A stretch of DNA of 64,000 bases from assembly GCA_017526585.1 (NCBI GenBank), contig JAFXRC010000011.1:1-64000 (forward strand). The letters are read 5' to 3'. The position numbers were made by a program, and so were the translations under genes. The notes under the pieces were generated by a model. That model was given only the letters and a program-made list of their open reading frames with translations. It was not told the DNA's origin and searched no databases. This stretch comes from Fibrobacter sp. GTDB taxonomy: Bacteria > Fibrobacterota > Fibrobacteria > Fibrobacterales > Fibrobacteraceae. This document shows positions 43,052 to 51,094 of the stretch, in pieces; the first letter of the stretch is position 1, and each line of letters starts with the position of its first letter.

Positions 43052-44341
43052 TTAAAATTTAAGAATATTTTTCTCAACTTCCTGAGCAAGCTTCTTAGGA
43101 ACATCATTCGCCTTGGCACGTTTCTTGAAGTCGGCGAGGGCGTCTTGCACTTGCTCGAGGATGCGCTTGTAGCGCCCTTGCACGAGCCCTGCATTTTTCG
43201 CAACCGTCTTGAAATCATCTAGAGAGAACTTTTCACGTTTGCCATTGAAAGTCATCTGATGCGTCCCGGTCCAGCGACCCGCGGGATTATAGGCGTAGGT
43301 GACGTCGAAGGCGGGAGCAAGCGACCAGTCGCCACGCTTGTCCATCAGGAATCCGATGTTTTTCGTGTGGTCATCTTGGTTCCTCGCGCAAATATTGAAT
43401 ACGGCCCTGCGGTACATCTGCTCGATGTCGGCGGTGGTAAGCCCGATTCGCCTTGCAACGGCGAAAGCCTGCTCGTAGCTGTACGCTCCCGCGATGTTGA
43501 AATCGTAATGCGCGATGGCCGCGAGTGACTGGTAATGCAATTTGCCGCCGTTTTCGGTACGGTCAAAACGGCGCGTCATAAAGTGCCTATGGTCGCCATC
43601 AACAAGCAGGCGGCATTCCGTCATATCGATTCCCGCTTCTTTTGCAATTTCGCTATAAGTGTATTCGAGCGCTCCGAACCCTGCGGGGTCGGCGCTTTCT
43701 TTGTCGCGGTTATTCTCGATATCGTCGAATTTCAGAAGCCAATAGCCGTAGCCCTTAGGCGCAGGGACTTGCCCCGAGAGCACAGTTTTTGTCGCATCGT
43801 CGTAGGCGACGAGCACCTTGGCGCGGGCACCCCCCGCCGATGTACCGACACGGACAATCTGTTCGAAAGCATTCTTTTCGCGAAGCTTAACCTTCACTCT
43901 TTTACGCTGGTCCAAGATGTTTGCCGCAAGGGCGCGAAGCCTTTCGATTTCAAGCGGCTCGCTCTTGACGGGATCGGGGCCGATAGCGGGATAAAATTCA
44001 AGTGCGCCCATGCCGCGCGAACCCGTGTAGCAAAGCCTTTCGAGCGCAGAGAAACTTTGAGGCTCCCTGCCGTTCTGGATAAGCCACTGGTCAATTATCT
44101 TGTTGCCGAACTTATCTGGGACAGAATCGGCGAAGAGCCCCGGCAGCTTGTGAAACGTGGCAGGCGAAAGTTCCAGGAAGCGGTAGATAGCACCAGCGCG
44201 TACGGGCATGGTAATCGGTGCGGGCTCTATGCCGCTGCGGACAAAGTCGGGATTGTACTCGAAGAATGCGAAATCATCACCGCTCCCTTGCGAGAGGGCG
44301 CCGACGGTCGTCCCCCAGAGTTTTACCTCGACGGGAATCAT
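43052..44341 (-). CDS. hipA: HipA-family serine/threonine kinase toxin
   Basis: A 429-residue HipA kinase. It has the N-terminal lobe motif, the LPGLFADSVPDKFGNKI segment, the P-loop-like VGTSAGGARAKVLV (near residue 168), the catalytic loop NICARNQDDHTKNIGFL (near 322) and the metal-binding DVTYAYNP. HipA of Escherichia coli phosphorylates GltX and induces persistence; targets here are inferred. ATG 44341 overlaps the hipB stop (ATGA) and follows AAGGAGG, so the toxin is translated after the antitoxin. The frame is complete. Confidence 0.92.
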   Translation of the reverse strand: MIPVEVKLWGTTVGALSQGSGDDFAFFEYNPDFVRSGIEPAPITMPVRAGAIYRFLELSPATFHKLPGLFADSVPDKFGNKIIDQWLIQNGREPQSFSALERLCYTGSRGMGALEFYPAIGPDPVKSEPLEIERLRALAANILDQRKRVKVKLREKNAFEQIVRVGTSAGGARAKVLVAYDDATKTVLSGQVPAPKGYGYWLLKFDDIENNRDKESADPAGFGALEYTYSEIAKEAGIDMTECRLLVDGDHRHFMTRRFDRTENGGKLHYQSLAAIAHYDFNIAGAYSYEQAFAVARRIGLTTADIEQMYRRAVFNICARNQDDHTKNIGFLMDKRGDWSLAPAFDVTYAYNPAGRWTGTHQMTFNGKREKFSLDDFKTVAKNAGLVQGRYKRILEQVQDALADFKKRAKANDVPKKLAQEVEKNILKF

Positions 44342-44691
44342 TCGTCCTCCTTCCATACCCACGGAGCGTTAGGAGCAGCCTTCTTCTTGCGACCGGCACG
44401 CTTGCGCTGGGGCAGCTTCTGCGATTCGCGGAGAAGCATCATGGGGCTGCGACTGTAATCGGGAACGATATTGACTAACGCTTCGGCAAAGCCGAACTGC
44501 ATTAGCACCTTGACTAGGTGCGAGAGGCTCACACTTTTGCCCATCTCAAGACGCACCAGGGTATTCTTGCCGATGCCCGCCTTTTCGGCAAGCGCTTCGC
44601 GCGAAAGATCCATGGTGATGCGGTGCGCACGGATGCGCTCGCCCAACTCCTTGAGTGTGGTGTTTTCTGTAAGCGGAGTGGCCCTGTACAT
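44338..44691 (-). CDS. hipB: HipB-family antitoxin/repressor
   Basis: A 117-residue protein. Residues about 12-70 are a Xre-type helix-turn-helix (ELGERIRAHRITMDLSREALAEKAGIGKNTLVRLEMGKSV). A basic C-terminal tail (PQRKRAGRKKKAAPNAPW) replaces the short tail of the E. coli protein. It would bind and silence HipA and repress its own promoter. GGAG precedes the ATG. The palindrome at 44744-44759 is its likely operator. Confidence 0.9.
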   Translation of the reverse strand: MYRATPLTENTTLKELGERIRAHRITMDLSREALAEKAGIGKNTLVRLEMGKSVSLSHLVKVLMQFGFAEALVNIVPDYSRSPMMLLRESQKLPQRKRAGRKKKAAPNAPWVWKEDE

Positions 44692-44743
44692 ATCAATCTC
44701 CTAGTTATCAAACATAAATATATCAAATTATCATCAATAAAAC

Positions 44744-44759
44744 AACCCTATAATGGGTT
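44744..44759. promoter_or_regulatory. Palindromic HipB operator candidate
   Basis: AACCCTATAATGGGTT is a near-perfect palindrome with a TATAAT in its centre, 53 bases before hipB. Confidence 0.6.
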
Positions 44760-44830
44760 ATTAAGTCAAAAAATTTAACATATTCACCCAATTTTAGGTC
44801 TATATTTATTATATTTTTAAGAGGCGCAAA

Positions 44831-45436
44831 ATGATGACAAGAACCTTTTTCACGTTTATTTTGATACTCTCGGCTGCAATGCTCACCGCTTGCACCGAGT
44901 CTTTCACCGACTCGCGCGACGGGCAGAGTTACGACATCGTGAAAATCAGTTCGCAAACCTGGATGGCGGAAAATCTGAATTTTGAAACCGAAACGAGTGC
45001 TTGTCCCGAAGGCGACAAACGGAATTGTTCCAAATACGGACGCCTCTACACCTGGGAAGAAGCAAAACACATTTGCCCCGAGGATTGGCGGCTCCCCGAC
45101 AATGCGGACTTCGAACAACTTATTACAGCGGCAGGCGGCGCAGAAGCCGCGGGTTTTGCACTCAAGTCCACCAGTGGTTGGTTTAAGAAAGGCAATGGTT
45201 CTGATGACTTCGGCTTTGACGCGCGCCCCGCAGGTTACCGCCTCGCAGGTTTTGACAATGGAGGCACAACTTCAGGTGGCAAGTTCGACGGCATCGGCGG
45301 CTACGCACACTTTTGGAGCGCCACAGAAACCTCCGACGGACTCGCCCACTACCTACTACTCGATTTCAGCACCAAAGCCGCAAAACTCAGCGCCTTCGGC
45401 AAGGACGAAGCAAGATCGGTGCGCTGTGTGAAGTAA
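44831..45436 (+). CDS. Lipoprotein with Fibrobacter succinogenes major paralogous (FISUMP) domain
   Basis: A 201-residue lipoprotein (lipobox AMLTAC). Most of the mature protein is the FISUMP domain: DGQSYDIVKISSQTWMAENLNF, GRLYTWEEAKHICPEDWRLPDNADFEQL and ending FWSATETSDGLAHYLLLDF...SVRCVK. The domain is expanded in Fibrobacter and is the best lineage marker in the window. Its function is unknown. AAGAGG precedes the ATG. The 3' end overlaps the convergent gene by 50 bases. Confidence 0.88.
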   Translation: MMTRTFFTFILILSAAMLTACTESFTDSRDGQSYDIVKISSQTWMAENLNFETETSACPEGDKRNCSKYGRLYTWEEAKHICPEDWRLPDNADFEQLITAAGGAEAAGFALKSTSGWFKKGNGSDDFGFDARPAGYRLAGFDNGGTTSGGKFDGIGGYAHFWSATETSDGLAHYLLLDFSTKAAKLSAFGKDEARSVRCVK

Positions 45437-46583
45437 CGGAAGCAGCACGGGCGCCATTCAGCTTGTAATACCTCTGCTCATTTTCCGATGAGGCGGCGCG
45501 AGATCTCGATTCGGGGACTGTGTTGCCGCGCTTTAGCGCGCGGAAATTCCGGATGGACTGCGTTTGCGGTTCCACGCTAGATTTCAGCTGCCACTTTTCG
45601 AGGGAATCAAGACCCGCGTTTCCGAGGACGGCAAGGTCGTAGCCGATGACTTTGGACGCACCCGCGGCGTAAGCGGTATCGAGCTGTGCCGAAATCCTTG
45701 CGCCGTCGGCAAGCGCATGCGAATCGTCGGTGCGGAAGAGTTCCATGTCCACCCAGAAATCGACGCCATACTTTTTGCAGGTTACAGCGACGGCGCGTTC
45801 ATAGCCGCCCACAGTCGCAGTCTCTGCGTGAGCCTTTCCCGCATCGCTTGCTCCTACGCCATCTTGCACGGCGATGATATCAGGCTTGAAGCCCGCCGCA
45901 AAAAGGGTTTCGAAGAAAGACTGCAACTTTTCAGGTGATTCTAGGTTCTGGTTGTAGAAGGGCGCCGCCATCACCTTCCAGCCCTTCGCCTGTGCCGCTT
46001 CGGTGACGGGATTCAAAAAGTGTTCCGCGAGCATTTCCGCAGTCGCGTCATCGCGCAGGCCATCCCAGTAGTAGCGGGCAATTTCTTGCGGGATGTACAC
46101 TCCCGCGACAACACTCTCGTTGCCGTAGAGCGTGTAGACTTCTTCAAGCACTTTCAAGTTTCTTGCAGACAACGTATCGAGCTGCTCGGCGGTCGGCGGG
46201 GTGTACCAATTTTCGCCATTGTAGTAAAGCCCCAGCCAGATCTTTGTACCCGCAGCCTTCGCCGCCTCGATGCTCTTGGGGAAAAGCTCATTGTTCCTGT
46301 ACTGCGTATTCTGTAGAAAATCCAGCTCCGAAGGGTAATACAGGTGCGTCGCTTCGACAGCAGCGTATTGCAGCACGACTTCGTCCATTCCGAGTGCGTG
46401 TAGTCGCTGATGCATGTGCGTGATAGAATCCTGCGGGTAGTAGGCGGTCGACCAACCCGCATCGAATACGCCGGCAATCCCCGCGGCTTGAACCATGCCA
46501 GCAAAAGGTCCGCACGCAAGCAAAGACACTCCGCACAGGAGTGCGGAAACGCTGAACCGAGATATGCGTCTTGAGGCGACCAT
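45387..46583 (-). CDS. Secreted TIM-barrel protein (DUF4434-like)
   Basis: A 398-residue protein with a signal peptide (LLACGPFAGMVQAAGIA). The body resembles a glycosidase-like barrel: VVLQYAAVEATHLYYPSELDF, IWLGLYYNGENWYTP, VAGVYIPQEIARYYWDG, VMAAPFYN, DIIAVQDGVGAS and FWVDMELF. This matches my memory of DUF4434. Acidic residues at strand ends could be catalytic. The last 17 codons overlap the FISUMP gene antisense, and the basic C-terminus looks unnatural, so a 3' frameshift is possible. Confidence 0.65.
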   Translation of the reverse strand: MVASRRISRFSVSALLCGVSLLACGPFAGMVQAAGIAGVFDAGWSTAYYPQDSITHMHQRLHALGMDEVVLQYAAVEATHLYYPSELDFLQNTQYRNNELFPKSIEAAKAAGTKIWLGLYYNGENWYTPPTAEQLDTLSARNLKVLEEVYTLYGNESVVAGVYIPQEIARYYWDGLRDDATAEMLAEHFLNPVTEAAQAKGWKVMAAPFYNQNLESPEKLQSFFETLFAAGFKPDIIAVQDGVGASDAGKAHAETATVGGYERAVAVTCKKYGVDFWVDMELFRTDDSHALADGARISAQLDTAYAAGASKVIGYDLAVLGNAGLDSLEKWQLKSSVEPQTQSIRNFRALKRGNTVPESRSRAASSENEQRYYKLNGARAASVTSHSAPILLRPCRRR

Positions 46584-46589
46584 ACCCGA

Positions 46590-46595
46590 AATATA
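46590..46595 (-). promoter_or_regulatory. Candidate leaderless -10 box for the DUF4434-like gene
   Basis: On the minus strand TATATTTC; the hexamer ends six bases before the ATG. Confidence 0.45.
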
Positions 46596-46615
46596 TACTT
46601 TTTTAGTCGAAAAAG

Positions 46616-46828
46616 CTAATCGAATTCGCCGAGCGTGAGTTCGTTCTCTACGGCTTCCTGTTTCTTTTCTGCCGTCGCGTCAAGCGCCTCGGCATGCCCG
46701 CGAAGTGCCGCGAAGGGGTGGAAAATTTTTGCGCGGTCTTCCATACTCATTCGCGGATGCTTGATAAGAAAGTTCCAATCGTTGCGCGGGTACGGCAAGT
46801 CAATTATGTCAGAATAATCATCTCTCAT
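46616..46828 (-). CDS. YolD-like small partner of a Y-family polymerase
   Basis: A 70-residue protein. DYSDIIDLPYPRNDWNF and HPRMSMEDRAKIFHPFAALRGHAEAL match the YolD-type small proteins that sit next to UmuC/DinB-like genes in Firmicutes, where the same PxMSMxDRAxxFxPFAAL core is seen. It lies 57 bases downstream of the polymerase on the same strand, separated by a dispersed repeat. AAGGA in that repeat serves as its ribosome site. Confidence 0.7.
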   Translation of the reverse strand: MRDDYSDIIDLPYPRNDWNFLIKHPRMSMEDRAKIFHPFAALRGHAEALDATAEKKQEAVENELTLGEFD

Positions 46829-46830
46829 AC

Positions 46831-46870
46831 TAGATCCTTCGACTTCGCTACGCTTCGCTCAGGATGACAC
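46831..46870 (-). repeat. TGTCATCCTGAGCG dispersed repeat between polymerase and YolD-like gene
   Basis: On the minus strand it runs from GTCATCCTGAGCGAAGCGTA to GTCGAAGGATCTAG, closely matching the copy at 20387-20425. Its AAGGATCT end supplies the Shine-Dalgarno of the next gene. Confidence 0.7.
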
Positions 46871-46885
46871 TCCCTCATCTTTCGT

Positions 46886-48274
46886 CTAAGCACGGTGACC
46901 TCCGATTTGTCCGTTGCGTTCAATGGTGGTAGCGCCCTCTTGCAAGTCCATCCCCTTCACAATCGCATTCTTGCCGAACCGCTTCTTGATGAGAAGTTCC
47001 GCCTTCAGGCGTTTCTTTTCGCGCTCCTGTTTCTGCACATCGGTGAACAGGTCGTACTGTTCGTGACTTGCATCCACGATGTCGGCGGCCACCAGGTTCA
47101 ATCGCCGCACCGTCAGTTTCGGGTCCACAATGCGGTCAAAAAGTTTCATCACCGCATCGGCCATCACCGACTGCGAGCTAGTGTAATATCCGATGCTTGC
47201 CGTACCGTGGGCAGGCTTCGGGAGCAAACGCCCATAAACATCCATCACCGTTTCGCCACGGTAAATTCCCTTGTCCACATTTTCGCGGTCGTAACCCACC
47301 GTGAGCACCATCGCATTTGTCACCAAATCATGCGCAATCAAGGTCATCGAAACCGTATCGACCATCTCGCGCACCACAAGACGCGCCTTATCAAACGGAT
47401 ATGGATCCTGCAGCACCTGCCCCTCACCCGTACTCCTGTTCCGCGGCTTCGCCTTCTTGATATCCGCAATCGTGCAGGGTTCGTAACCCCAGGCGTGGTC
47501 AATCAAAATTTCCGCATTCACGCCGAAAAGCTTGTAAAGCGCTTCAGGATTCTTGACACTCACACGCGCAATGTCTCCCATCGTGTAAATGCCACGCCCT
47601 GCATTCAGCCTGCAATTTTCCAGGCGTTCCGCAATGCCACGCCCCACCTGCCAAAAACTCGTGAGCGGCCTGTGCGACCAAAGCTGCCTGCGGTAGCTCA
47701 TCTCGTCAAGTTCCGCGATGCGCACGCCGTCAGCATCCGCATCCACATGCTTCGCCATCACATCCATCGCGATCTTACAAAGGTAAAGGTTCGTGCCGAT
47801 GCCACCCGTCGCTGTGATTCCCGTAGTCGTGAACACATCCTGGATAATCGTCTTCACCAGTTCGCGCGCCGTCTTCTTATAAAGTTTCAGATACCGCGTC
47901 AAGTCCAGAAAACATTCGTCAATCGAATACGCATGAATATCCTCGGCGCTCACATACTTCAGATAAACATTGTAGACCTTCGTGGAATATTCCACGTACT
48001 TCGCCATCTGCGGTTTCGCGATCGTGAACTCGATCTTTTCACCCGTGCGCCGCAATACCTCGCGCACCTTCTGGTTCACCTCGAAAAGCCGCGCACGCCC
48101 TGGAATCCCGTAAGCCTTGAGCGCAGGCGTCACCGCAAGGCAAATCGTCTTTTCGGTGCGGCTCTCGTCTGCCACCACCAACTTCGCCTTCAACGGGTCA
48201 AGGCCACGGAGGATACATTCCACCGAGGCAAAGAACGACTTGAGGTCTATGGCAGCGTACGTGCGGGAAGGCAT
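46886..48274 (-). CDS. Y-family translesion DNA polymerase (UmuC/ImpB type)
   Basis: A 462-residue polymerase. YAAIDLKSFFASVECILRGLDP gives the first catalytic Asp (residue 7), and IHAYSIDECFLDLTRYLK the Asp-Glu pair (near residue 115). TGITATGGIGTNLYLCKIAMDVMAK and the little-finger region follow. Such enzymes bypass DNA lesions. ATG 48274 is chosen because a TATATT box ends seven bases before it; a longer frame would cross that box. It is paired with the YolD-like gene. Confidence 0.88.
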   Translation of the reverse strand: MPSRTYAAIDLKSFFASVECILRGLDPLKAKLVVADESRTEKTICLAVTPALKAYGIPGRARLFEVNQKVREVLRRTGEKIEFTIAKPQMAKYVEYSTKVYNVYLKYVSAEDIHAYSIDECFLDLTRYLKLYKKTARELVKTIIQDVFTTTGITATGGIGTNLYLCKIAMDVMAKHVDADADGVRIAELDEMSYRRQLWSHRPLTSFWQVGRGIAERLENCRLNAGRGIYTMGDIARVSVKNPEALYKLFGVNAEILIDHAWGYEPCTIADIKKAKPRNRSTGEGQVLQDPYPFDKARLVVREMVDTVSMTLIAHDLVTNAMVLTVGYDRENVDKGIYRGETVMDVYGRLLPKPAHGTASIGYYTSSQSVMADAVMKLFDRIVDPKLTVRRLNLVAADIVDASHEQYDLFTDVQKQEREKKRLKAELLIKKRFGKNAIVKGMDLQEGATTIERNGQIGGHRA

Positions 48275-48281
48275 AAAGGAA

Positions 48282-48287
48282 AATATA
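48282..48287 (-). promoter_or_regulatory. Candidate leaderless -10 box for the Y-family polymerase
   Basis: TATATT on the minus strand, seven bases before the ATG. No LexA-type palindrome was recognised. Confidence 0.45.
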
Positions 48288-48320
48288 ACTAAACAAAATG
48301 TCAATTACATGCCAAAACCG

Positions 48321-48349
48321 CGTTGTTTTTATATACAACGGCAATTGCC
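48321..48349. promoter_or_regulatory. Inverted repeats between the polymerase and GH8 genes
   Basis: CGTTGT (48321-48326) and ACAACG (48335-48340) face each other over eight bases, next to the perfect palindrome GGCAATTGCC (48340-48349). Confidence 0.35.
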
Positions 48350-48416
48350 CCATACCTAGTGCAATTCGAAAGTCCCCTATTTATATTATATACGGTTTTT
48401 TTATAGGGAGTACAAC

Positions 48417-50042
48417 ATGAAAAAACTATCTATCGCCCTGCTTTTGGGTACGGCAGCGGCATTTGCAGCCGAATCTCAAATTTACGCAGGCAACTTCTTC
48501 GACGAAGACGGCGCTTACTTCGGCCCCGATTGCGATAAAGATGGAACCCAGTCTACGGGTGCCTACTATACCGGTGATTACACCAGCCCGTTCAAAAAAT
48601 ATTTAGGAAAAACTGACGAAGAAATCCAGAAGAAACTCGACGACCTTTGGAATCACTACTTCAAGGGCGATGGCAACTCGACCGTCTATTACGAAACTAA
48701 CGAAGGCGATGCCTACGTCAAGGACATTGGCAACAATGACGCTCGTTCCGAAGGCATGAGCTACGGCATGATGATTGCCGTACAGACCAACCACAAGGAA
48801 GAATTCGACAAGCTCTGGAAGTGGACCAAGGCCCACATGTGGCATGATCCCGCAACTGGCGGAGACGGATATTTCTCTTGGTCAGTCGAGACTTACGGCA
48901 GTGTGAAAGACCGTGGTAACGCACCTGATGGTGAAATGTATTTCATGATGTCTCTTCTGTTCGCCGCCAACCGCTGGAACGACGAAGGCTACATGAAGGA
49001 CGCCCAGGCAATCCTCAAGGCTTGCTGGAAGGGCAATGGCAATTCCCTGTTCAACGAACAGTCCTACATCGTGACGTTCCAGCCCTCGCAGGGAAACAAC
49101 TCCTGGTCTGACCCGTCTTACAGCTTGCCTGCATTCGTAGACTTGTTCACCCGCTGGTCCGAAACCAACAATGACAAGTGGGGCAAGGCAACCGAGGCTA
49201 CGCGTACGCACCTGTATGTATCTTCTAACAAGCAGTCCGGTTTGTTCTCCGATTACAACAACTTTGACGGAACTCCCCATGCCGTAGAATTCAATGGCAA
49301 TGCCACAAAATACATGTACGACGCCATGCGCTGCGCTATGAACTTCGGTATGGACTACTATCTGTTCGGTGTTGACGCAGACCGTGAAACCGAAATGGCA
49401 AAGCGTATCATTGATTTCTTCGAAAGAGATGGTTACCAGCATGGTCGCTTTAACTGGGACGGTTCTAATCCGTCTGAAAGCTACACTACGGGCGAAAAGG
49501 GCGCAAACGCCGTTGCCACCTACGCCTTGATGAACGACGCGAGCTACGAAGCTGCCATCAAGAAGAATCTGGAAATGGCTTGGAACGAACGTTTCATGAC
49601 CGGTCAGTACCGCTACTATGATGGCCTGGTACACTATCTCGCCATGCTCCACCTGACTGGCAACTTCAAGATTTGGAAACCGAAGCCGACCGCCGAAGAA
49701 AAGACCATCGAGCCGACCGAAATCAACGGCGTCTCCTACAAGGATGGCGACAAGATCGATTACTTTGAAGGCTGCAAGCTCTACAAGGCAACCGTCAGCG
49801 GCAAGGCGATTGAGGCAATAGCACAGTCGGTTGCCCTGAACAGCGGCGTAAAGGTTTATTCGACGAATAGCGCAATCGTTATCGACAACGCTCCGGCTGG
49901 TACCAAGTACACCGTCACCGACATGAACGGCCGTGTTCTCGCCGCCTCCAGGACGAACTCCGCCAGCCAGGAAATCCGCCTGGGCAGCAAGGGAGTCATG
50001 CTCGTGATCGTCGGCAACAAGACCTACAGAGTCTCGAAGTAA
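48417..50042 (+). CDS. Secreted GH8 xylanase (reducing-end exo-oligoxylanase type) with T9SS-like tail
   Basis: A 541-residue protein with signal peptide (TAAAFAAES). The GH8 alpha6/alpha6 barrel has ARSEGMSYGMMIAVQ (acid Glu near residue 112), GYFSWSVETYG, and GNAPDGEMYFMMSLLFAANRW (Asp near 171), closest in my memory to Rex-type enzymes that release xylose from the reducing end. After about residue 425 there is a linker and a beta region that ends KYTVTDMNGRVLAASRTNS to KTYRVSK, a T9SS-like C-terminal domain. GGGAG precedes the ATG. Confidence 0.87.
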   Translation: MKKLSIALLLGTAAAFAAESQIYAGNFFDEDGAYFGPDCDKDGTQSTGAYYTGDYTSPFKKYLGKTDEEIQKKLDDLWNHYFKGDGNSTVYYETNEGDAYVKDIGNNDARSEGMSYGMMIAVQTNHKEEFDKLWKWTKAHMWHDPATGGDGYFSWSVETYGSVKDRGNAPDGEMYFMMSLLFAANRWNDEGYMKDAQAILKACWKGNGNSLFNEQSYIVTFQPSQGNNSWSDPSYSLPAFVDLFTRWSETNNDKWGKATEATRTHLYVSSNKQSGLFSDYNNFDGTPHAVEFNGNATKYMYDAMRCAMNFGMDYYLFGVDADRETEMAKRIIDFFERDGYQHGRFNWDGSNPSESYTTGEKGANAVATYALMNDASYEAAIKKNLEMAWNERFMTGQYRYYDGLVHYLAMLHLTGNFKIWKPKPTAEEKTIEPTEINGVSYKDGDKIDYFEGCKLYKATVSGKAIEAIAQSVALNSGVKVYSTNSAIVIDNAPAGTKYTVTDMNGRVLAASRTNSASQEIRLGSKGVMLVIVGNKTYRVSK

Positions 50043-50061
50043 GTTTCACTACCATGCAACC

Positions 50062-50098
50062 AAACAGGGCGTTCGTTTGAGCGCCCTGTTTTTTTATT
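50062..50098 (+). terminator. Terminator after the GH8 gene
   Basis: AAACAGGGCG and CGCCCTGTTT pair over an AT-rich loop with seven T residues after. Confidence 0.88.
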
Positions 50099-50189
50099 TG
50101 CGGGAATTGCTTCTTGTTCGTACCATGAACAGGCTTTGAGGACGGCGAGGTCAGAAATTCGCTTGCAAGCTATAACTGACAAATAAGTC

Positions 50190-50235
50190 GGCTATTTGGT
50201 ATATCCCCAATAAAAATTGGGCTATTAATATATCC
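50190..50235. promoter_or_regulatory. Direct-repeat operator candidate of the GNAT module
   Basis: GGCTATTTGGTATATCC (50190-50206) and GGCTATTAATATATCC (50220-50235) are near-identical direct repeats. CCCAAT/ATTGGG (50206-50211 and 50216-50221) form a hairpin between them. The palindrome GCTTGCAAGC is at 50161-50170. Confidence 0.5.
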
Positions 50236-50310
50236 AAAGGCCGGCTTTTTTGCGTATTGATAAAGTTATCTTGACAGTGCATTACCAAAAAATTAAATTA
50301 TGGAGAAATT

Positions 50311-50505
50311 ATGGCTCTTGAAATAAGAAATATTCCGGTTCTTACAGGCTCTACGGCAGAGTCGTTTATTCGTGCTGCCGAAGAACGCGAGAAGAACCCA
50401 CGTCATCTCGGACTCAAGGTTTCCTTCGCCCAGATTGATGAAATGGCCGCCCGCGCCCGTTCTTATAGAGAGGCTCATAATGGAAAGAATCCGTTTAGCA
50501 TCTGA
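50311..50505 (+). CDS. Small antitoxin-like protein paired with a GNAT gene
   Basis: A 64-residue protein beginning MALEIRNIPVLTGSTAESFIRAAEER. It has no ribbon-helix-helix or helix-turn-helix that I can see, unlike the DUF1778 antitoxins of TacT/AtaT systems. The C-terminal half is charged and could wrap a toxin. It has TATGGAGAAATT as ribosome site and its end overlaps the GNAT gene by 26 bases, so the two are translated together. The antitoxin role is inferred only from position and size. Confidence 0.55.
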   Translation: MALEIRNIPVLTGSTAESFIRAAEEREKNPRHLGLKVSFAQIDEMAARARSYREAHNGKNPFSI

Positions 50506-51094
50506 TTGCACAATCTATCCCATCGATAAGAATACAGACCTTTCTTCATTTTGCTGTGGCGATGAAGATTTGGATGAATTTTTTCGAAATGACGCATACC
50601 TGTATTCCGCACAACTCTTAGGAAAAAGCTACATCGCAGTAACAAACGCAGATTCACCACAAATCGCGTGCGCATTTACCTTGGCAAACGACAGCATAAA
50701 ATCCACGATGATTCCGCGATCATCAAGAAATCGATTAGAACGAAAGGTTCCTAACGCAAAGCACACGCGAACTTATCCGGCACTACTGATAGGGCGCTTA
50801 GGAGTAAACGACCAATTTCAAAGAAGCGGATTACATTTAGGGAGCCAAATCATAGATTATCTGATTTCTTGGTTTGTCCATCCTGACAATAAAACCGGTT
50901 GTCGTTTTATGGTTGTTGACGCATATAACCGACCCGAAACAACAGGTTTTTATCAAAAGAATGGGTTCCGCTTTTTGTATTCGGACGAAAATCTTGAAAA
51001 GGAAGCCTTTCACATTGATACAAGTCAACCACTAAACACTCGCATGATGTATTTAGACCTGATTGATTTTGTTTCTTATTCCCGATGCTCGTAA
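50480..51094 (+). CDS. GNAT acetyltransferase, candidate toxin
   Basis: A 204-residue GNAT protein. FCCGDEDLDEFFRNDAYLYSAQLLGKSYIAV resembles the FxCGxxxLDxFL opening of TacT/AtaT-type toxins, and ALLIGRLGVNDQFQRSGLHLGSQIIDYLI is the acetyl-CoA loop followed by MVVDAYNRPETTGFYQKNGFRFLY. The pyrophosphate loop reads QRSGLH where QxxGxG is usual. Such toxins acetylate charged tRNA; here it is a prediction. ATG 50480 has GAGAGG upstream; the longer frame is out of context. Base composition is more AT-rich than neighbours. It overlaps the convergent expansin gene by 19 bases. Confidence 0.7.
   Translation: MERIRLASDCTIYPIDKNTDLSSFCCGDEDLDEFFRNDAYLYSAQLLGKSYIAVTNADSPQIACAFTLANDSIKSTMIPRSSRNRLERKVPNAKHTRTYPALLIGRLGVNDQFQRSGLHLGSQIIDYLISWFVHPDNKTGCRFMVVDAYNRPETTGFYQKNGFRFLYSDENLEKEAFHIDTSQPLNTRMMYLDLIDFVSYSRCS

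Noticed and set aside
41968..51094. Genomic island or prophage carrying hipBA, polymerase and GNAT genes
   Set aside because: No integrase, transposase, phage structural gene, tRNA or attachment repeat was found, so only a loose accessory cluster can be claimed.
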